A DNA stretch of 64,000 bases. Source: Lotus japonicus. Its lineage: Eukaryota > Streptophyta > Magnoliopsida > Fabales > Fabaceae. Positions 45,187 through 56,429 of this stretch are shown here, piece after piece; within the stretch, counting starts at the first letter, position 1, and every line of letters starts with the position of its first letter. Under the pieces are notes generated by a model. That model was not told the origin of the DNA. It did not search any database and worked only from the letters and a program-made list of their open reading frames with translations. A program made the position numbers and the translations under genes. Location of the stretch: contig NC_080044.1 in NCBI RefSeq assembly GCF_012489685.1, positions 43,958,964 through 44,022,963 on the forward strand. Reading direction: 5' to 3'.

Positions 45187-48178
45187 GCCTGGAGGCGAAG
45201 TTGGCTTTGGAGGAAATGAAAAGGGTAAAATTATTGGTACTGGTACTATTTGTGTAGATAGTAGTCCATGCATTGATAATGTTTTATTGGTAGACGGCTT
45301 AACACATAACTTATTGTCTATAAGTCAATTAGCTGACAAGGGTTATGATGTTATATTCAATCAAAAGTCCTGCCGGGCTGTAAGTCAGATCGATGGCTCT
45401 GTTCTGTTTAACAGCAAGAGGAAGAACAACATTTATAAGATCAGATTATCTGAGTTGGAGGCTCAGAATGTGAAGTGCCTTCTGTCTGTTAATGAAGAGC
45501 AGTGGGTATGGCATAGACGGTTAGGGCATGCCAGTATGAGAAAGATTTCTCAGCTGAGCAAGCTAAACCTTGTCAGGGGCTTACCCAATCTGAAGTTTGC
45601 TTCAGACGCTCTTTGTGAAGCATGTCAGAAAGGCAAATTCACAAAAGTCCCTTTCAAGGCAAAGAATGTTGTCTCAACCTCAAGGCCGTTAGAACTTCTG
45701 CATATCGACCTGTTTGGACCAGTGAAAACTGAGTCTATAGGTGGCAAGAGATATGGGATGGTTATCGTTGATGACTATAGCCGCTGGACATGGGTAAAGT
45801 TTCTAACCCGCAAGGATGAGTCTCATGCTGTGTTCTCTACCTTCATTGCTCAAGTGCAAAACGAGAAGGCTTGTAGAATTGTGCGTGTCAGAAGTGACCA
45901 TGGTGGAGAGTTTGAGAATGACAAGTTTGAGAGTCTGTTTGATTCCTATGGAATTACACATGATTTCTCTTGTCCCAGAACTCCTCAACAAAATGGTGTT
46001 GTTGAGAGGAAGAACAGAACTCTTCAGGAGATGGCTAGAACCATGCTCCAAGAAACTGGCATGGCTAAGCACTTTTGGGCAGAGGCAGTAAATACAGCAT
46101 GTTACATTCAGAACAGAATCTCTGTGAGACCAATTCTGAATAAGACTCCTTATGAATTGTGGAAGAACATAAAACCCAACATTTCTTATTTTCATCCTTT
46201 TGGCTGTGTTTGTTATGTTCTCAATACTAAGGATAGATTGCATAAATTTGATGCTAAATCTTCTAAGTGTCTATTACTTGGTTATTCTGATAGATCTAAA
46301 GGTTTTAGATTTTATAATACTGATGCTAAGACTATTGAAGAATCTATTCATGTTAGATTTGATGATAAGCTTGACTCTGACCAGTCAAAGCTAGTTGAAA
46401 AGTTTGCAGATTTAAGCATTAATGTTTCTGACAAAGGCAAAGCTCCAGAGGAAGTTGAGCCAGAGGAAGATGAACCAGAGGAAGAAGCTGGTCCCTCTAA
46501 CTCACAAACTCTGAAGAAGAGCAGAATCACTGCAGCTCATCCTAAGGAATTGATTCTGGGCAACAAAGATGAACCAGTCAGAACCAGATCTGCCTTCAGA
46601 CCCTCTGAAGAGACCTTGCTGAGTCTGAAAGGATTGGTGTCCTTAATTGAACCCAAGTCCATAGATGAAGCTCTTCAGGACAAGGATTGGATTCTGGCCA
46701 TGGAAGAAGAATTGAATCAATTCTCCAAGAACGATGTTTGGAGCTTAGTGAAGAAGCCTGAGAATGTCCATGTTATTGGAACGAAAAGGGTATTCAGAAA
46801 CAAGCTAAATGAGAAAGGAGATGTAGTCAGAAACAAGGCAAGGCTAGTTGCTCAAGGCTACAGCCAGCAGGAAGGAATAGACTACACTGAAACATTTGCT
46901 CCAGTAGCAAGACTGGAGGCAATCAGACTATTGATTTCTTTCTCAGTAAATCACAACATAGTTCTACATCAGATGGACGTAAAGAGTGCCTTCCTAAATG
47001 GCTATATCTCAGAGGAAGTCTATGTTCATCAACCCCCAGGTTTTGAAGATGAAAAGAAACCAGACCATGTGTTCAAATTGAAGAAATCACTCTACGGTCT
47101 GAAGCAAGCTCCCAGAGCATGGTATGAGAGACTTAGCTCATTCCTTCTGGAGAATGAGTTTGTAAGGGGTAAAGTAGATACAACTCTCTTTTGCAAGACT
47201 TATAAAGATGATATCTTAATTGTGCAAATTTATGTTGATGATATTATATTTGGTTCTGCTAATCAATCTCTATGCAAAGAATTTTCTGAGATGATGCAGG
47301 CTGAATTTGAGATGAGTATGATGGGAGAATTAAAGTACTTTCTGGGAATACAAGTTGATCAAACACCAGAAGGAACATATATCCATCAGAGCAAGTACAC
47401 TAAAGAACTTCTGAAGAAGTTCAATATGCTGGAATCTACAGTGGCCAAGACTCCAATGCATCCAACATGCATTCTGGAAAAAGAAGATATAAGTGGTAAA
47501 GTATGTCAGAAGCTCTACCGTGGCATGATAGGTTCACTTCTGTACTTAACTGCATCTAGGCCAGACATATTATTTAGTGTTCATTTATGTGCTCGTTTCC
47601 AATCAGATCCAAGGGAAACCCACTTAACTGCTGTTAAGAGGATCCTAAGGTATCTGAAAGGCACCACTAACCTTGGCTTGATGTATAAGAAAACATCAGA
47701 GTATAAGCTTTCAGGTTATTGTGATGCTGATTATGCTGGAGATAGAACAGAGAGAAAAAGTACTTCTGGAAATTGTCAATTTCTGGGAAGCAATCTAGTC
47801 TCATGGGCAAGCAAGAGGCAATCAACCATTGCTCTATCAACTGCAGAGGCAGAATATATCTCAGCAGCAATATGCAGCACTCAGATGCTCTGGATGAAAC
47901 ATCAGCTGGAGGATTATCAGATCCTTGAGAGCAATATCCCAATCTATTGTGATAACACTGCTGCAATTTCGTTGAGCAAGAATCCTATCTTGCATTCAAG
48001 GGCAAAGCACATTGAGGTAAAGTATCACTTCATTAGAGATTATGTGCAGAAGGGCGTACTTCTTCTGAAGTTTGTTGATACTGACCATCAATGGGCAGAT
48101 ATCTTTACAAAGCCCTTAGCTGAAGATAGATTTAATTTTATTCTGAAAAATCTAAACATGGACTTTTGTCCAGAGTGA
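45074..48178 (+). CDS. D1 pol polyprotein
   Basis: 1034 codons. Protease Asp18 (WYLDSG), zinc finger H-H-C-C near residues 147-190, integrase D212, D275 and E311, [10 protein letters not shown] at residues 720-727, RNase H Asp884 (CDADYAG). It is +1 to gag. The pol frame is closed upstream by a TAA at 45023-45025, so a switch of frame must occur between 45026 and 45186. The first ATG in the frame (45074) may not be used. An Arg stands where B1, C1 and A all have Trp in GTKWVF, just before the RT palm, a change that may harm RT. All listed catalytic residues are present. Confidence 0.95.
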   Translation: MLQISLIAPLKHQSWYLDSGCSRHMTGEKRMFRELKLKPGGEVGFGGNEKGKIIGTGTICVDSSPCIDNVLLVDGLTHNLLSISQLADKGYDVIFNQKSCRAVSQIDGSVLFNSKRKNNIYKIRLSELEAQNVKCLLSVNEEQWVWHRRLGHASMRKISQLSKLNLVRGLPNLKFASDALCEACQKGKFTKVPFKAKNVVSTSRPLELLHIDLFGPVKTESIGGKRYGMVIVDDYSRWTWVKFLTRKDESHAVFSTFIAQVQNEKACRIVRVRSDHGGEFENDKFESLFDSYGITHDFSCPRTPQQNGVVERKNRTLQEMARTMLQETGMAKHFWAEAVNTACYIQNRISVRPILNKTPYELWKNIKPNISYFHPFGCVCYVLNTKDRLHKFDAKSSKCLLLGYSDRSKGFRFYNTDAKTIEESIHVRFDDKLDSDQSKLVEKFADLSINVSDKGKAPEEVEPEEDEPEEEAGPSNSQTLKKSRITAAHPKELILGNKDEPVRTRSAFRPSEETLLSLKGLVSLIEPKSIDEALQDKDWILAMEEELNQFSKNDVWSLVKKPENVHVIGTKRVFRNKLNEKGDVVRNKARLVAQGYSQQEGIDYTETFAPVARLEAIRLLISFSVNHNIVLHQMDVKSAFLNGYISEEVYVHQPPGFEDEKKPDHVFKLKKSLYGLKQAPRAWYERLSSFLLENEFVRGKVDTTLFCKTYKDDILIVQIYVDDIIFGSANQSLCKEFSEMMQAEFEMSMMGELKYFLGIQVDQTPEGTYIHQSKYTKELLKKFNMLESTVAKTPMHPTCILEKEDISGKVCQKLYRGMIGSLLYLTASRPDILFSVHLCARFQSDPRETHLTAVKRILRYLKGTTNLGLMYKKTSEYKLSGYCDADYAGDRTERKSTSGNCQFLGSNLVSWASKRQSTIALSTAEAEYISAAICSTQMLWMKHQLEDYQILESNIPIYCDNTAAISLSKNPILHSRAKHIEVKYHFIRDYVQKGVLLLKFVDTDHQWADIFTKPLAEDRFNFILKNLNMDFCPE

Positions 48179-48621
48179 AGATAGATCAGAACCTCTGACT
48201 ATGATACTTCTTGATCAGAAGATGTCTAGTCCAGAAGGTAACTCAATCAGAGTGTGTGTGCCCACTGGTACTGACTCTGAAGCTGAGACAACAACACGTG
48301 CGTCAGAATTTCTGATGCATAGTTCCTTGTGCCCGTGTGACAGTCTGTTGTGATTGCGTGTAGATATGCTTATCTCCTGTGTGTGATTGTGTATTTTACT
48401 GTTACTGTCTATCTTTAATTTTCAACCGTTGATCTTAAAGTGCTTTTTGAATCAACAACGGTTATTTGATAAAACCCACTATACACACACGTTCTCTCTC
48501 ACTTCCGGTTTTCACTCTCGCACTCCCTGCTTTTCAAAACTGCCTCCTTCGTGATTTCTCTCTCGATCTCTCTTCATCCTTCAAACTTCATCTTCTACCT
48601 CAAACCTTCAACCTCTTCAAA
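48179..48621 (+). other. D1 spacer between pol and third ORF
   Basis: Non-coding, 443 bp. It carries TTCTGA and TCAGAA words and, before the third ORF, TTTGATAAAACCC. It could hold an internal promoter or a splice acceptor for making the third ORF. Neither is clear. Confidence 0.4.
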
Positions 48622-51471
48622 ATGGTGAGACAAACCAGAAGATCTACTGCAGATGCACCTCAGTTCCCTCACATGGTAGTCGGTTTGGCAACTGGTCAAC
48701 GGGGCTCTGAGAACCCAGCACAAGAACAAGCTCAAGCTCAAGAGGAGATTGTTCCTATTGCAGAACGGGGCTGTGCCGTTCACTGTGTATTTCCTCCTGA
48801 GGAACTCCAAGTCCTTGCAGAATGGAGATTCAACCTCGACAACTTGGCTGCAAATGGGTTTGATCTTCGTCCTGAAGTCCAAGCTCAAGGTTGGGGAAAC
48901 TACTTCAATCGACTTCGAGGACCGGTGTATGAGAAGCTAGTAAAGGAATTCTGGAAGCACGCTGATTGTGATGACACTCAGGTGGTCTCTTACATACTGG
49001 GTAGGAAGATCATCATCACGGAGAAGTCATTCGTGAATCTGCTAGGTGCAGAAACTGCTCATGGGTATCGGTTCTCACTGACGGAATCGAAGCTGAAACC
49101 CAGAACCAAGGACATCGTCAACAAGGCCCTGTACACCACCTTCAAACCGGGCAAGACGAGCTACAAAGTGATGGACCTTCAACCCAAACTCAGGGTCTGG
49201 CACAAGATCCTGCTCAACTGCATCAATCAACGACCAAAGGGCAGTTCTCCAGACTACATCAACTTCAATCAGAAGGCGATGCTGTTCTTCATTCAAGACA
49301 AGGAGAAGATCTGCCTTCCCTACTTCCTGTTCTCCTATTTGAAGGAATGCATCCGGAAGTCTCGCACCACCTCCTCCATCAAGTCAGCCATCAAATATAT
49401 CCCTTTTGGGAGGCTGATCTCAGACTTTCTCATTGAAAGCAACTTGGTGCAAGATTTGATCAATGCTGGTTGCACAGAGGACTTGAGCACAATTGTTAGC
49501 GATGTCTTCACTGCCAACTCTCTGAAGAAGATGGGTTTGGTCCAGAAGAAGATTGCTCCTGCTCATGAGGACACATCTTCTGAGATCAGAGGAAGAAGAA
49601 TGCCTCTGAATGACTACCCTCTGTGGACTCAAGCAGACCATCCTGAAGCCATCAGATGCTATGTTGAAGACCTCAGGGCTCAAGGATTCGAGATTGACCT
49701 TGATGATTTCGTCAGCAGACTTCCACCAGCTCCAGAGTTTCCTTCTCCTCCCAAGAAGAAAACCAAGAGGAAGATGGTTCTGGACGAATCCTCAGAGGAA
49801 TCTGATGTCCCTCTGGTCAAGAAGGCGAAGAGCAAGCCTGATGATGATGATGGTGATGATAGTGAGGATGGTCCTCCAAAGAAGAAGCAGAAGAAAGTCA
49901 GAATTGTGGTGAAGCCTACTCGGGTGGAACCAGCTGCTGCAGAGGTCAGAAGGACTGAACCTCCTGCCAGAGTGACTCGATCATCAGCACATACAAGTAA
50001 GCCTGCACTTACCTCTGATGATGATTTGAATTTATTTGATGCACTCCCAATTTCTGCCTTACTCCAACACTCTTCAAATCCCCTCACTCCTATTCATGAA
50101 TCCCAGCCAGCCGCACAAACCACCTCTCCACCACATTCCCCAAGATCTTCATTCTTTCAACCTTCTCCTACTGAAGCACCACTCTGGAATTTGCTTCAGA
50201 ACCAACCCTCTAGGTCAGAAGATCCAACCTCTCTCCTTACCATTCCATACGACCCATTACCTTCTGAACCCATCATCCCCAACCAACCAGAACCCAAACC
50301 AACAGAACCACAACCCAGAACGTCTGATCACTCTGCTCCCAGAGCATCAGCACGTCCTGCTGTCAGAACCACGGATACAGACTCTTCATCAGCCTTCACA
50401 CCTGTATCCTTCCCCATCAATGTCATTGACTCTCCTCCCTCCAATACCTCTGAATCACTTAGAAAATTCATGGAGGTTAGGAAAGAGAAGGTATCTGCCT
50501 TGGAAGAATATTACCTTACCTGTCCAAGCCCTAGGCAATATCCTGGCCCTAGACCTGAACGTCTAGTTGACCCAGATGAACCTATCTTGGCCAATCCTAT
50601 CCAAGAGGCAGACCCCTTAGTCCAACAGGCTCACCCTGTCCCTGACCAACAAGAGCCAATTCAACCAGACCCTGAACCTGAACAATCAGTATCTAACCAA
50701 TCCTCGGTTAGATCACCTCACCCTCTGGTTGAAACTTCAGACCCTCACCGTGGAACCTCTGAACCCAATGCTCCCATAATTAACATTGGTTCTCCACAAG
50801 GTGCCTCTGAAGCTCATAGCAGCAATCACCCAGCCTCTCCTGCACCCAACCTCTCCATCATTCCCTATACTCACCTTCAACCCACATCTCTCTCTGAGTG
50901 CATCAATATTTTCAATCATGAAGCCTCCTTGAGGCTCCGCAATGTGCAAGGTCAGACTGACCTCAGTGAGAATGCTGAAAATGTGGCTGATGAGTGGAAC
51001 AATTTGAGCACTTGGCTGGTGGCTCAGTTTCCCGTTATGCTGCAGCTCCTGCATGCCGAGGGAAGTCAGAGCATTGAGGCTGCAAAGCAAAGGTTTGCTA
51101 GGAGGGTGGCTCTTCATGAACTCGAACAGAGAACCAAGCTTCTTGAAGCCATTGAAGAAGCCAAGAGACAGAAAGAACAAGAAGAAGAAGCTGCCCGTCA
51201 AGCAGCAGCTCAGGCTGAACAAGCCAGACTTGAGGCAGAACGTCTTGAAGCTGAGGCTGAGGCAGAGCGACTTGCACCAGTTCTGTTTACTCCTGCTGCT
51301 TCTGCTTCCATTCCAGAACCTCAAGCTGCTCAGAACGTTCCTTCCAGCTCTACTCCGACAGGCTCATCCAGACTCGACATCATGGAACAACGTCTTGACA
51401 CTCATGAATCCATGCTGATTGAGATGAAGCACATGATGATGGAACTTCTGCGCCGTACTGACAAATCTTAG
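48622..51471 (+). CDS. D1 third ORF ('env-like'), complete
   Basis: 949 residues from MVRQTRRSTADA (context TTCAAAATGGTG). An upstream in-frame Met at 48466 would add 52 Leu/Ser/Phe-rich residues, but this extension is not conserved well in C1. The N-terminal plant-transposon-protein-like domain covers about residues 60-250, then DDDDGDDSEDGPP and a Lys-rich cluster, Pro/Ser/Thr-rich linker with repeated SEP and PEP words, an Ala/Glu-rich coiled coil near residues 820-870, and a terminal helix (LDIMEQRLDTHESMLIEMK). In Sireviruses such ORFs are often called env-like; here I see no transmembrane segment, so an envelope role is doubtful. Similar to B1 at about 95%. Confidence 0.8.
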   Translation: MVRQTRRSTADAPQFPHMVVGLATGQRGSENPAQEQAQAQEEIVPIAERGCAVHCVFPPEELQVLAEWRFNLDNLAANGFDLRPEVQAQGWGNYFNRLRGPVYEKLVKEFWKHADCDDTQVVSYILGRKIIITEKSFVNLLGAETAHGYRFSLTESKLKPRTKDIVNKALYTTFKPGKTSYKVMDLQPKLRVWHKILLNCINQRPKGSSPDYINFNQKAMLFFIQDKEKICLPYFLFSYLKECIRKSRTTSSIKSAIKYIPFGRLISDFLIESNLVQDLINAGCTEDLSTIVSDVFTANSLKKMGLVQKKIAPAHEDTSSEIRGRRMPLNDYPLWTQADHPEAIRCYVEDLRAQGFEIDLDDFVSRLPPAPEFPSPPKKKTKRKMVLDESSEESDVPLVKKAKSKPDDDDGDDSEDGPPKKKQKKVRIVVKPTRVEPAAAEVRRTEPPARVTRSSAHTSKPALTSDDDLNLFDALPISALLQHSSNPLTPIHESQPAAQTTSPPHSPRSSFFQPSPTEAPLWNLLQNQPSRSEDPTSLLTIPYDPLPSEPIIPNQPEPKPTEPQPRTSDHSAPRASARPAVRTTDTDSSSAFTPVSFPINVIDSPPSNTSESLRKFMEVRKEKVSALEEYYLTCPSPRQYPGPRPERLVDPDEPILANPIQEADPLVQQAHPVPDQQEPIQPDPEPEQSVSNQSSVRSPHPLVETSDPHRGTSEPNAPIINIGSPQGASEAHSSNHPASPAPNLSIIPYTHLQPTSLSECINIFNHEASLRLRNVQGQTDLSENAENVADEWNNLSTWLVAQFPVMLQLLHAEGSQSIEAAKQRFARRVALHELEQRTKLLEAIEEAKRQKEQEEEAARQAAAQAEQARLEAERLEAEAEAERLAPVLFTPAASASIPEPQAAQNVPSSSTPTGSSRLDIMEQRLDTHESMLIEMKHMMMELLRRTDKS

Positions 51472-51685
51472 TCTTTTAGGATCTCTTCTTTTTCTTCCTT
51501 TTTCTTTTTTTTTAACGTTGTTTTATTTAAACTCTGCTTATTTACTTACTTTAATTTGTTCATTTGTGACTCTATATGCATATATCTATATATATTTGTG
51601 TCACATATGTTTGCAAAACCTGTTGTATTCATAATTGTTCTATGTTTACATCATAATTCTTTCCATCATACATTATTCCCTATAT
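51472..51685. other. Convergent gene spacer (D1)
   Basis: AT-rich spacer between the stops of the third ORF and of the antisense gene, roughly 80% alike to the B1 counterpart, so less conserved than the genes for Gag and Pol. Confidence 0.5.
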
Positions 51686-52078
51686 CTAGAATGGAGGATC
51701 CTTCCTCATTCTTCTGCATTCTTGGCGCTGCTCCACTCTTTCCTTCTCCAGACGATCCAATGCATACTCTATGTTGCCAAGTTTGATGCTCAGATCATCT
51801 TTTTCTAGACTATCTTCTGTCGTCTTAAGTCTCTTTTCCACAGTCTCCTTCTCTTCCAGCAGATTCAGCTCCCGCTGGCAAAGCTCCTGAATCTCTTCCA
51901 CGAAGCAGAGGAACTCCTTCAGATCTTTCTCCATCTCTGGACCAAGATCTTCTTCAAGCAGTGTCTTCGTCAGCTCTTGTATGGTCTTTGTACCATCGGG
52001 ATGCCTAATATTGAGGAACATATCTTCCTCAAACGCCTTCCTTCTGAGCTCTTCTAATGCCATTCTGTATGATGCCAT
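51686..52078 (-). CDS. Antisense coiled-coil protein of the Copia element (D1)
   Basis: 130 residues on the strand opposite to gag and pol. The start at 52078 (MASYRM) is chosen since it is shared with B1 and C1 and lies just downstream of the TATA box. An earlier in-frame Met at 52144 lies upstream of the TATA box. Features: EELRRKAFEED, MFLNIRHP, EDLGPEMEKDLKEFL, a Glu/Leu/Lys heptad-like region, and the C-terminal RQECRRMRKDPPF. About 92 of 130 residues equal those of B1, much less than in pol, while the promoter DNA of the two copies is nearly identical. Synonymous sites differ too. I do not recognise the family. A small, soluble, probably oligomeric protein is inferred. Confidence 0.7.
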   Translation of the reverse strand: MASYRMALEELRRKAFEEDMFLNIRHPDGTKTIQELTKTLLEEDLGPEMEKDLKEFLCFVEEIQELCQRELNLLEEKETVEKRLKTTEDSLEKDDLSIKLGNIEYALDRLEKERVEQRQECRRMRKDPPF

Positions 52079-52128
52079 TTTTTTTCTGAATCTTATTCGA
52101 GGTGTGAAGCTTACCTTTCTCTCCAACG

Positions 52129-52136
52129 TTTTTATA
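52129..52136 (-). promoter_or_regulatory. TATA box of the antisense gene (D1)
   Basis: TATAAAAA on the minus strand, 50 nt before the ATG at 52078. The flanks are nearly identical to those in B1. Confidence 0.6.
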
Positions 52137-52866
52137 GGCTTCACTTTCTCTCTGAAAGTTAATGCTCTTACAGTTTCTCGAGGTTAAGTACTTGGTAACT
52201 GACCCTTCTATTTCCTCACTTGACCGGTGGTCAACGTTCATCCCTTGCATTAACTCTTCTATTTATTATCGCCTCACTCTGATTCTTACATCGTCTTCAT
52301 TTTCTTTCAACTTAGACCTTCTCTAAGGGGGAAGTGCCTTGTACTTCAAGCTAAGTTTTTCACACCCCAAGCTTTTTGCTTATGACAAAAAGGGGGAGTA
52401 AACCCAGTTTTTGATGTGTAAGATGTGTTAGTGTGACTTATTTTTCTTTTGGAGATTTTAAGAGTTCCACCTTCATGACCATAGATGTGTCACTGGGCAA
52501 ATACAAGGAATACATTTCACTTCTTCTGAAGTGATTCTAAGTTGACTCTGATACCCAAGACTCTGATACCTTGTCCATGACTCTGATCACTTATGCGCTC
52601 TGATTATTCGTTTTTCATCTATGTCATAAGCTTTTCACTCTGAACTCTTATATGATTTAGCTCAGAATCTAGACTTTACTAACGTTTTCATCAAGCATTA
52701 GATTCAGGGGGAGCTAAGCTCAGAATCAAGCAGTGACTTGAATTCAGAATGAGCAAGATAAACTATTCACATCAGGATAAGTCTTATTCTATATCTCTAA
52801 ACTCTGAGTGAATTCAGTTTAATGTTTAAGAATTGTTCATCAAAAAATTTTAGTTTTGTCATCATC
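52137..52866. other. D1 spacer between antisense gene and 3' LTR
   Basis: Non-coding. Extra purine tracts GGGGGAAG near 52327 and AAAAAGGGGGAG at 52387-52398 resemble the main polypurine tract. Many TCAGAG and TTCTGA words. Confidence 0.65.
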
Positions 52867-52880
52867 AAAAAGGGGGAGAT
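52867..52880 (+). promoter_or_regulatory. D1 polypurine tract
   Basis: AAAAAGGGGGAGAT immediately before the TG of the 3' LTR. Confidence 0.88.
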
Positions 52881-54101
52881 TGTAAGATCAAGTTTTGATC
52901 TAGTAGTACAACTCTATGTTTTGATGATTACAAGTTAACCTTTTGATATGAACAATTGTGGTACTCTAACGTGTTTTTCTGAGTGTGCTATTTACAGGCT
53001 CTGACCCTGACTCAATTTCACACAAATCAGAAGCACTGTGTATAAAGGGTAACCCAAGCAACGCTTTCGCATTCACCATGTTCAGTATGAACAGTGGAAA
53101 AGCTTCAGAAGATCTGAAGCTATACAAACTCTGATGAGGACTCAGTCGCTAGAAGCTCTGATGATCCAGAAGTTCTGACAACCAAGAAACACTGAAGGTT
53201 CAGATGTTCCGATGGTGTAGAAGACTCTGAAGATCCAGAAGCTGAATAGTGGAAACTCTGAAGTCCAGAAGCAAGAAACTCTGAAGGCCATGTTCTTCCC
53301 TCTGAGTTCAGAATCAGAAGATACAATGGTCAGAGGATCTGTGCTATCCCTCTGACTCTGATCAACCGGCTTCACAAGTTCCAATACGAAGCATTCCTCT
53401 GATCAGAAGTCTCCTAGGTTAAAAGGTCAAGTCGCTATCCAAGTACAAAAGCAAGTGTACCTTCCTGACGACCTACCTAACGTTCTCAGCCACAGCAGAA
53501 GCTGGATTTTCCAGAACTGCCCTCCAACGGTAGCATTTCCCATGCAACGCTCAACCCTAATCCTTGGAGTATATATAGAGGCTGAAGATTGAAAGAAGCG
53601 GCTAGAAGAAGAAAAAAATATACAAGAAGCAATACACACGCGCAAGATATATTCTAAGCTTTCTTTCATCTTGTAATTTTTTTTTTAGTTTACACTCAGC
53701 TTACTCAGAAGCAAACCCTTGTAAACACCAACCTCAAACAGTTGTTTGATTTTCCTTTAGGAGATCAAGGTTGATCGGATCCTAGAGAAGACTAAGAGAG
53801 TGAATCTTAGTGTGAGCTAAGTCAGTGTAATTGTTAGTCACTTGTAGGTTTCAAGTGCAGTTGTAACTCTTACCTGATTAGTGGATTGCCTTCATTCTAA
53901 GAAGGAAGAAATCACCTTAACGGGTGGACTGGAGTAGCTTGAGTGATTTATCAAGTGAACCAGGATAAAATCCTTGTGTGCTTTTCTATCTCTATCTTTT
54001 GCACTTAGTTCTCGAAAAGATTTGTTAAAATCTTTAAGGTGGTAGTTTTGTACTGAAAACGTTATTCAAACCCCCCCTTTCTACCATTTTTCATACCTTC
54101 A
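52881..54101 (+). repeat. D1 3' LTR
   Basis: 1221 bp, nearly identical to the 5' LTR. Differences seen: C for A in the GTGAACCAGG stretch, A for G in CTACCATTTT, and one A fewer near 53616. Followed by ATTTG. Confidence 0.93.
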
Positions 54102-54106
54102 ATTTG

Positions 54107-56067
54107 ATGTTTATAAACCAAAAAAACCGAGAAAAAACCTTTGTTATCGTGAGTTGGGAGCTGCGAATATGTGGTGGTTTTAAGTAAATTCTTGCCTCTT
54201 ATTTATAGGTTGAACTTTAGGGTTTTATTTTTTTGAAAAATCTTAGAATTGCCTTATTTTTTTTATACATTTTGTTTGATTTTTATGTGTCACTTTTTTG
54301 TTTACCAGATCTTATATTGAGACATGATCACGTGAGAATTATTTGTTTACTTTCTTTTCTTTTTTTTATGTGTTACTTCTCCTCTACCAGTTCTCCTTGT
54401 TTTTTTTTTTAAACGAATAAAAAAAATTGAATGCAGATTTTTTCTGTTTTTATTTTATTTGAAAAACATATAAAATGTGTATTTTCAAAATTTGTTTTTT
54501 AATGCAGATTTAATATTGAAAAACCAAATTTATATATTTATATTGGGATGATATGGGGGTGACATGTGGCAAAACCTTCTAAAAAAAAACCTTCCTTTAA
54601 TATATTATATAGATTTTATATAATACGTACATAATATATATTAAAGAAACGAAATAGTTTGTTTTGTATTTTATTTCTTTATTAAGCATGGAGATTTTAT
54701 TCCATTAAAAACCATATATATTGTTTTGCAGGGTGGAGGGGTCAGGATTCAAACCCTGACGAATGAACTAATTTACTAACAATTAACAACTAACATTAGC
54801 TTATAAAAAAACACTCTCACCAACTCTTCTCACCATACGAAAATTTAGTTACATATTTGAATTTCTACTCAGTTAGTCAATATGTTAAAAGTTTACTTCT
54901 TCATTTATCTGTTGGCATTTGTGTTGTAGAAGTGCAAAACCAAACAGAAACTCAATGAGAAACAATCCACTGCTGATTGCTTAATGGTGTCAGCAAACAG
55001 CCAATAAACTTTACTAGAACAGACTTATAATTTGCAGCATCTTCAATCACAATGTTCTTTTATCGTTGATTCTTGAAGTGAGTGGTGAGAGGTATCTATC
55101 AAATTTAATTCAGCAGTTGTGTCCATTTGACATCACTCACCCTACCTGCACAATACTACACTGTCTCCTGCAACAAGTGCTGGGTGTTGTTTACGACCAC
55201 TTCGGGTCTGGCACACAGTTGCAATGGGCCCAATTAGGGTGATGAGTGATTTAATAATAAAGGATGATGTGGGCTTTAATTTGTCGGTGCTGAATCCAAC
55301 AAGTTTGTTGCAATCTGTCAGAGAAGGTTTCGATCGTCACAAAAGAAAAAAAAAGGTATAGGCCATAACTCATAGCTAGAGTCTTAGGTATGCACCTAGT
55401 GGAGTGATTTTGGGGGAACTGCAGTGCAGAGTGTTAATGAGTTATGAAATGTTGTAGAGCTACACATTTATGAATGTTCAAATTATCTCAAATATACTAT
55501 ACACAATCATCAAAATAAATAACTTTACAAGAAAAGCAGTAATTAACTTTGAGCTATGATATGAAACCAGTCAACAATATAACTGATTTAGTGTTGCCGT
55601 CGTGAATCACATTAAATGATATGAAACTAATGCTTTCGTATCGGCTTTGAGGCACTATTTTTGCTTAGGTTTTGCTAACTCTTCACTGACATAACAAAAT
55701 TGGATTATAGTTAACACAAATTTGTAATGGTTAGCGTTAGCAATGGTCGTATATATCAACTCTAATATTTTATTTTAGAGCGTCAATTAAACCAACTCAT
55801 CTTAATATAATTTTTAAGTTGATATTATAGTGTCTGTCAGACTAAAATTAGCTAGAATCTTTTTTATTGTATGCTAGCGTGAGCCTATTTATAAATTTGT
55901 TTATATCTTTATTTTCCACTTTTTTGCGCCAATACAAAATACATTAGTCAAATAAATAATGTTCAAAAAAAAAAAATGAAAATCATATTACTCAAAAACA
56001 CTATGAAAATAAGTAAGAAAAAGTCCTACATATCGCGGTGACGCTGAGTGGCGTAGAGTTTGATAAT
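54107..56067. other. AT-rich spacer
   Basis: No gene, RNA gene or defined transposon could be supported. Long T and A runs lie at 54350-54500. The stretch near 54550-54620 (ACATGTGGC, then TTAATATATTATATAGATT) may be an end of a small unknown repeat. Confidence 0.6.
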
Positions 56068-56429
56068 TCAATTGTTGATCGTCTTGATCCACAACATAGT
56101 CAACATGAACTTGATGTAGCACTTGATTAGTACCAGTGGCTGCATGTTCCACGCTGAAAGTCCCTTATCACGTATAACGTCCACCTTTTCCATGGTCTTA
56201 CGGACATGCATTCCACATATTGCGGCCTTATCCTCGACAATTGCAGTCTTCCCCTCAACAGCTTCAACGTTCTGATTGGCATCTTTAGCGATATTTTTGA
56301 CAACTCCAATGCCACTCTAAAGAGTGCGACTTTAGCTTTGAAAATCCGCGACCTCGCAAATGTGTCCTGAGTCCTGACATGCTCCACTAGTAGCTTCAAT
56401 TGGCCATGCACGAGTCTTGCTTCGCGCAT
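56068..56429 (-). pseudogene. Unrecognised degenerate ORF
   Basis: A 100-codon frame opens at 56429 (MREARLVHGQLKLLVEHV) and runs to 56127. Another frame, open from about 56310 to 56068, looks more protein-like (NIAKDANQNVEAVEGK, then KVDVIRDKG). A frameshift may join them. I recognise no domain. It could be a remnant of a transposon or host gene, or chance. Confidence 0.25.

Larger units (their letters stand above)
41982..54101 (+). mobile_element. Element D1: young, nearly intact Sirevirus-like Copia
   Basis: LTRs at 41982-43203 and 52881-54101, differing by about two substitutions and one base of an A run, with target duplication ATTTG (41977-41981 and 54102-54106). On the plus strand are gag, pol and a complete third ORF; on the minus strand is the antisense gene. 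12.1 kb. This is the most complete copy in the window. The one suspicious change is Trp to Arg in the GTKWVF block of RT. Confidence 0.95.

Noticed and set aside
48622..51471. True viral envelope gene
   Set aside because: The ORF sits where Sireviruses have their env-like gene, but I see no signal peptide, fusion peptide or transmembrane segment. The name is used only for position.
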